Shown piece by piece: positions 33,035 through 36,329 of a stretch of DNA of 36,329 nucleotides (position 1 is the stretch's first letter; every line of letters begins with the position of its first letter). The stretch spans positions 1-36,329 of the forward strand of contig CALVSH010000080.1 of NCBI GenBank assembly GCA_944358945.1, in the 5' to 3' direction. Under the pieces are notes generated by a model. That model saw only the letters and a program-made list of their open reading frames with translations, had not been told where the DNA came from and did not search any database. The position numbers and the translations under genes were made by a program. The DNA is from an uncultured Bacilli bacterium (lineage in GTDB: Bacteria > Bacillota_I > Bacilli_A > RF39 > UBA660).

Positions 33035-34390
33035 TTACTCAAAATAATACACTTCATACACTCCTATAGACTTTACTTTTTCTCCACGCTTCATAATATA
33101 ATCTACTGCATCTTTCAAATACTGTTGTGGTGGAGACGGCATCTCATAGGCCTCTTTATCAATAACAAAATAACCACTATCTACACTTTTCAACCTAGAA
33201 ATAATTTTAGCCGTACCATCATAACCATAATTCCCATAATTAGGTAAATCAAAATAGCTAATATCTAAATTACTTTTTATTTTATAAAAATAATTTTCAC
33301 TACCCCTTAAAAAATAAATAACATCATCATCTAAAGTCTCTATATACTGATTCAACTGTTCAACAACTTTACTATATTTTTCAGAAATCAAACTAAACTC
33401 AAAATTAGGATAGTTTATTATCCTTAAATCTGTAAAATACATATTTTGTATCACAAACCAAATAACGCTTAAGGCAAGAACAAAGAAAATAAAATATTTG
33501 TAAATTTCTATTTGAATAGAACCATCTAGCAAAAGCAAAATAAAAAAGCCTGCCAAGAATAAGGAAACATGATAATAATCAATAATAGGATAAACGCAAC
33601 TAGCAAAAAGTAATACATAGTAATTACAAATATCTTTAGGCTTTTTAACAATTCGAACAACAAGAACAATCATAACTAACATAAAACAAAGAAAATAAAA
33701 CCAATCAACATGTAAATTACTATGACCAAAATCAAACAACCCTAAAAAACACAAGTCAACAAAAGAAGAAAAACTTCCTTGTACCAATAAAACCAATAAA
33801 ACAAAACAAACTGGTATCAAAAAACCTAAAATTCTTTTTCCAATCTTTTTATAATCAACAAACAAATAATATAAAGAAGCAACTGCCAACAATCCTCCAA
33901 CTGTCTGTTTTGTTAAAAAAGCACATCCTAATAAAACTCCAATCAAATAATCACTTTTATTCTTTTTTTCACAATAGATAAGGAGTAATAGAAAAAACAA
34001 CAACAAGAAATTGTATCCTGGAAACATAACCGATACCATCGCAATAGGAAAAGGAATTGACAATAATATTAAATAAATCCATGTCTTATTACCAATTAAA
34101 CGAAATAAAACTGCGAAAAACAGAGTCAATAATAAGGCTTGTTCTAAATAAAAAACTAAAATAGAAGAATCAAAAAATAAGAAAATAGAATATAACCAAG
34201 GAGCAAGAGGTGGAATCACTAAATTAAAATCAACATATGGAATCTCACCTCTAGTAATGGCATAACTAAATCCAAAATTGACATAGCTATCCCCTCTAGT
34301 CAAATTGTACGCTAACACCAAGCAATAAAAGAAATAACAAAACAAAAATAAATATTTTAAGTTTTCCTTCTTAAAAATTTTACTTTTCAT
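33035..34390 (-). CDS. GT-C-type membrane glycosyltransferase-like protein (array copy 3)
   Basis: The 451-residue paralog has a loop with D34 (RGDSYVNFGFSYAITRGEIPYVDFN) and D54. About ten helices follow, with DYLIGVLLGCAFLTKQTVGGL and FVDLCFLGLFDFGHSN. The C-terminal soluble domain (about 335-451) contains ISYFDLPNYGNYGYDGTAKII and ends VYEVYYFE. The start at 34390 overlaps the upstream gene by 11 bases. The best purine-rich site (GGGAGGGGG) is about 12 bases upstream, so translation probably depends on coupling. By superfamily it uses a polyprenyl-phosphate sugar outside the membrane; the specific product is unknown. Confidence 0.8.
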   Translation of the reverse strand: MKSKIFKKENLKYLFLFCYFFYCLVLAYNLTRGDSYVNFGFSYAITRGEIPYVDFNLVIPPLAPWLYSIFLFFDSSILVFYLEQALLLTLFFAVLFRLIGNKTWIYLILLSIPFPIAMVSVMFPGYNFLLLFFLLLLIYCEKKNKSDYLIGVLLGCAFLTKQTVGGLLAVASLYYLFVDYKKIGKRILGFLIPVCFVLLVLLVQGSFSSFVDLCFLGLFDFGHSNLHVDWFYFLCFMLVMIVLVVRIVKKPKDICNYYVLLFASCVYPIIDYYHVSLFLAGFFILLLLDGSIQIEIYKYFIFFVLALSVIWFVIQNMYFTDLRIINYPNFEFSLISEKYSKVVEQLNQYIETLDDDVIYFLRGSENYFYKIKSNLDISYFDLPNYGNYGYDGTAKIISRLKSVDSGYFVIDKEAYEMPSPPQQYLKDAVDYIMKRGEKVKSIGVYEVYYFE

Positions 34391-35708
34391 AAATTAAATA
34401 ATCCCCCTCCCGAGCAACTAAAGAAAAATGTTTCATAATATAATCACAAACCTCATATAAAAAATCTCCATCTTCCCCTATTTCCTTCATCTCTTGTTGA
34501 TTAATAATATAAAGATCATCAGACTCCTTCACTCTATCTATTACTTTACTACTTCCATTATAACCGTAATTTCCATGTAAGAAAACTAAAAAATAATTAA
34601 CATCTAAATCATTCCCCGTATAAATAAAACTATTTTTAGTCGACAACAAAACAGGCACTCTATCTTTCTCATAGTATTTCAAAAACACCTGATTCATCTC
34701 AGAAAGAATTTCATATTGATTAGGCTGAACCAAGTAGTATTCTAAATTAGGTAAAAAATTTAATCTCTTACTAGAAAATCCTCGATAACTATAAAAATTA
34801 ATAAAACAAAGAAAAATACTTAAAATCAAAAACAAATAACAGACACCTTTACTAACATTTACTTTAGTCATGATATATACCAATAAACTACACAAAAATA
34901 ATAAAAAGTGATAACTATCAAAAAGTGGAACTACGAAAGAAAAAGTCGCAAGCGTATAATATGCTTCAATTTTTCTATCTTTTTTAAAGACATAAAGAAA
35001 TAAAAGAATAAATGCAATAATAGAAAGATAAAAATGAATAGTTTTTCCACTACTATTTTTAGAAAAATCAAATAGTCCAAAGAAGCATAAATCAAGAAAA
35101 GCCATAAAACTATGAGTAACAAGTAAATAAGTAAGAAATACCAAGCACGGAATAACAAATCCTATAAATCTTCGTCCCAGTTTTTTGAAATCCTTAAAAC
35201 AATATACAATACTAGCTAGTAGAAAAAAGATACCAATCGTCTGCTTTGTCAAAACACTAAGTCCTAAAACAAATCCAATCAAATAATCACTCTTATGATT
35301 TTTCTCAAGATAAACTAACAAAATAAAAAGACAAAAACAAAATAAATTATAAGTAGGAATAATCGTATGTAAGAAAGGAAACAATAAAGCAAATAAAACA
35401 ATAAAACTACGTTGTTGAATTAATTGAAACAACAAATAAAAAGTAAAAGTAAGTACCAAGGACCAACCAAAAACATACCATAAATAATTATTACTAAAAA
35501 TTAAAAAGATAGAAAAGAAAAAAGCACAAAAAGGAGTAGATACTGTATTAAAATCAAGATAAGGCACCTCTCCTCTAGCTATAGCGTAACTAAAACTATA
35601 ATTCCAAAAAGAATCATAGGAATGATTATAAAAACTAAAAACTAAAAGCACAAAAAAGAAAAACAAAAACAAAAAAACATAATTATGATACTTTCTGATA
35701 TATTTCAT
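34380..35708 (-). CDS. GT-C-type membrane glycosyltransferase-like protein (array copy 2)
   Basis: The 442-residue paralog has first-loop residues D32 (YDSFWNYSFSYAIARGEVPYLDFN) and D52. Then come DYLIGFVLGLSVLTKQTIGIF, FLDLCFFGLFDFSKNSSG and a C-terminal domain with VNYFLVFLHGNYGYNGSSKVI. It starts with GGTGGGAGAGT-ATG inside the last 26 bases of the upstream copy. The repeated long overlaps between these genes indicate one tightly coupled operon, probably arisen by tandem duplication. Confidence 0.8.
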   Translation of the reverse strand: MKYIRKYHNYVFLFLFFFFVLLVFSFYNHSYDSFWNYSFSYAIARGEVPYLDFNTVSTPFCAFFFSIFLIFSNNYLWYVFGWSLVLTFTFYLLFQLIQQRSFIVLFALLFPFLHTIIPTYNLFCFCLFILLVYLEKNHKSDYLIGFVLGLSVLTKQTIGIFFLLASIVYCFKDFKKLGRRFIGFVIPCLVFLTYLLVTHSFMAFLDLCFFGLFDFSKNSSGKTIHFYLSIIAFILLFLYVFKKDRKIEAYYTLATFSFVVPLFDSYHFLLFLCSLLVYIMTKVNVSKGVCYLFLILSIFLCFINFYSYRGFSSKRLNFLPNLEYYLVQPNQYEILSEMNQVFLKYYEKDRVPVLLSTKNSFIYTGNDLDVNYFLVFLHGNYGYNGSSKVIDRVKESDDLYIINQQEMKEIGEDGDFLYEVCDYIMKHFSLVAREGDYLIYEK

Positions 35709-36329
35709 ACTCTCCCACCTTATCTATGATTTGATAATTTCTTAAAACATAGTCAATAACATCCATATTAAATTGACTATTAGAATCAACATTTTGATAC
35801 TCAAAAGAGGATAGAATAAAATAAGCATTTTCTTCTTTTTTTAAAGATTTTAATAATTTCTCAGTACCATGATAACCATGATTTCCGTAATTCAACAAAT
35901 CATAATGCGTAATATCTAACTGATTACTAATTTTAAAAAAGTAAGCATCATTTGTTAAAAATATAATATTTTTATCACTGTTTTTCTTTATATAATCAGA
36001 TAATACCAAGATATTTTTTTCCATTTTTTGACTAATCTTTATCATTTCAAAATTAGAAAAGCTAGCTATATGTGGTATTTCGAAGCGATGACAAACCATC
36101 ATAAAAACAGGATAAATAATAACCGATAAAACAAAACTAAAACCAGTTAACCACTTCTTAGAAAAAGACACCCTAGAAAAGATAAGATAACAAAAAACAA
36201 ACAAAAATAGACCTACATGATAATGATCAAAAAGTGGATATGAAATAGTAGAAAAGCAAAGTAAATATCCCGTCAACAATTTATTATCCTTTTTAATCAA
36301 AAAATAAAGTAAAACAAAAACACAAAAAA
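35683..36329 (-). CDS. GT-C-type membrane glycosyltransferase-like protein (array copy 1), 5' part beyond the right edge
   Basis: Only the C-terminal half (about 215 residues) is in the window. The frame continues open through 36329 with membrane-type residues and no stop, and the family length of about 440 residues means the first half lies outside. A TTG at 36300 is not a likely true start. The visible part has the last helices (GYLLCFSTISYPLFDHYHVGLFLFVF) and the conserved C-terminal domain with ITHYDLLNYGNHGYHGTEKLL and VIDYVLRNYQIIDKVGEYEIYQ. It is clearly paralogous to the four following genes. Confidence 0.8.
   Translation of the reverse strand, partial: FCVFVLLYFLIKKDNKLLTGYLLCFSTISYPLFDHYHVGLFLFVFCYLIFSRVSFSKKWLTGFSFVLSVIIYPVFMMVCHRFEIPHIASFSNFEMIKISQKMEKNILVLSDYIKKNSDKNIIFLTNDAYFFKISNQLDITHYDLLNYGNHGYHGTEKLLKSLKKEENAYFILSSFEYQNVDSNSQFNMDVIDYVLRNYQIIDKVGEYEIYQKVS

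Overview
The window is strongly AT-rich DNA of a low-GC Gram-positive bacterium (Bacillota), most likely an uncultured Bacilli/Erysipelotrichia-type gut organism. The evidence is the conserved dnaG-rpoD-trmK and yqeG-yqeH gene orders, a full-length sporulation-type SigK, Gram-positive wall genes, a BspA-like repeat surface protein and AGGTGAT-type ribosome binding sites. Standard bacterial stop codons are used, with TGA as a stop, so it is not a mycoplasma-type code. Nearly every gene is on the minus strand; only three (2825-3187, 3279-3836, 25998-26900) are on the plus strand. I see no tRNA, rRNA, CRISPR array, transposase or recombinase gene.

Layout, left to right. 1-838: two prepilin-like proteins. 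900-3836: a GHL10-type glycosidase-like lipoprotein or secreted protein, a DUF421 membrane protein, a TIGR04086-type membrane protein and a PepSY protein. 3868-6828: a 986-residue secreted VWA + InlB-type + 16 x 26-residue BspA/DUF285 repeat protein. Directly upstream of it (6860-7152) lies a gene-free segment bounded by 21-bp perfect inverted repeats, with a promoter inside that points at the surface gene. This looks like a phase-variable invertible promoter. 7192-8929: two tandem cation diffusion facilitators with unusual metal-site residues. 9020-12511: dnaG-rpoD-trmK. 12566-15200: five small unrecognised genes, at least three of them diverged paralogs. 15211-16732: yqeH and yqeG. 16776-20957: a membrane-anchored peptidoglycan/polysaccharide deacetylase, sigK, a Wzx-type flippase and a VanZ-like protein. 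21011-25613: murE, a YkgJ-like cysteine-cluster protein with a possible frameshift, nnrD, and a coiled-coil protein with a C-terminal PARP/ART-like HGT motif that is translationally coupled to nnrD. 25998-26900: an arginase-family enzyme. 26933-30302: a beta-propeller-like protein, ftsZ and ftsA. 30370 to the right edge: five tandem paralogous GT-C-type membrane glycosyltransferases, the last cut by the window edge.

The common theme is cell envelope and division (murE, ftsAZ, deacetylase, flippase, GT-C array, surface protein, prepilins) set beside the core information genes dnaG, rpoD, trmK and yqeH. The strongest candidates for undescribed biology are the putative invertible promoter at 6860-7152, the five-gene unknown cluster at 12566-15200, and the NnrD-coupled coiled-coil/ART-like protein at 21011-22366.
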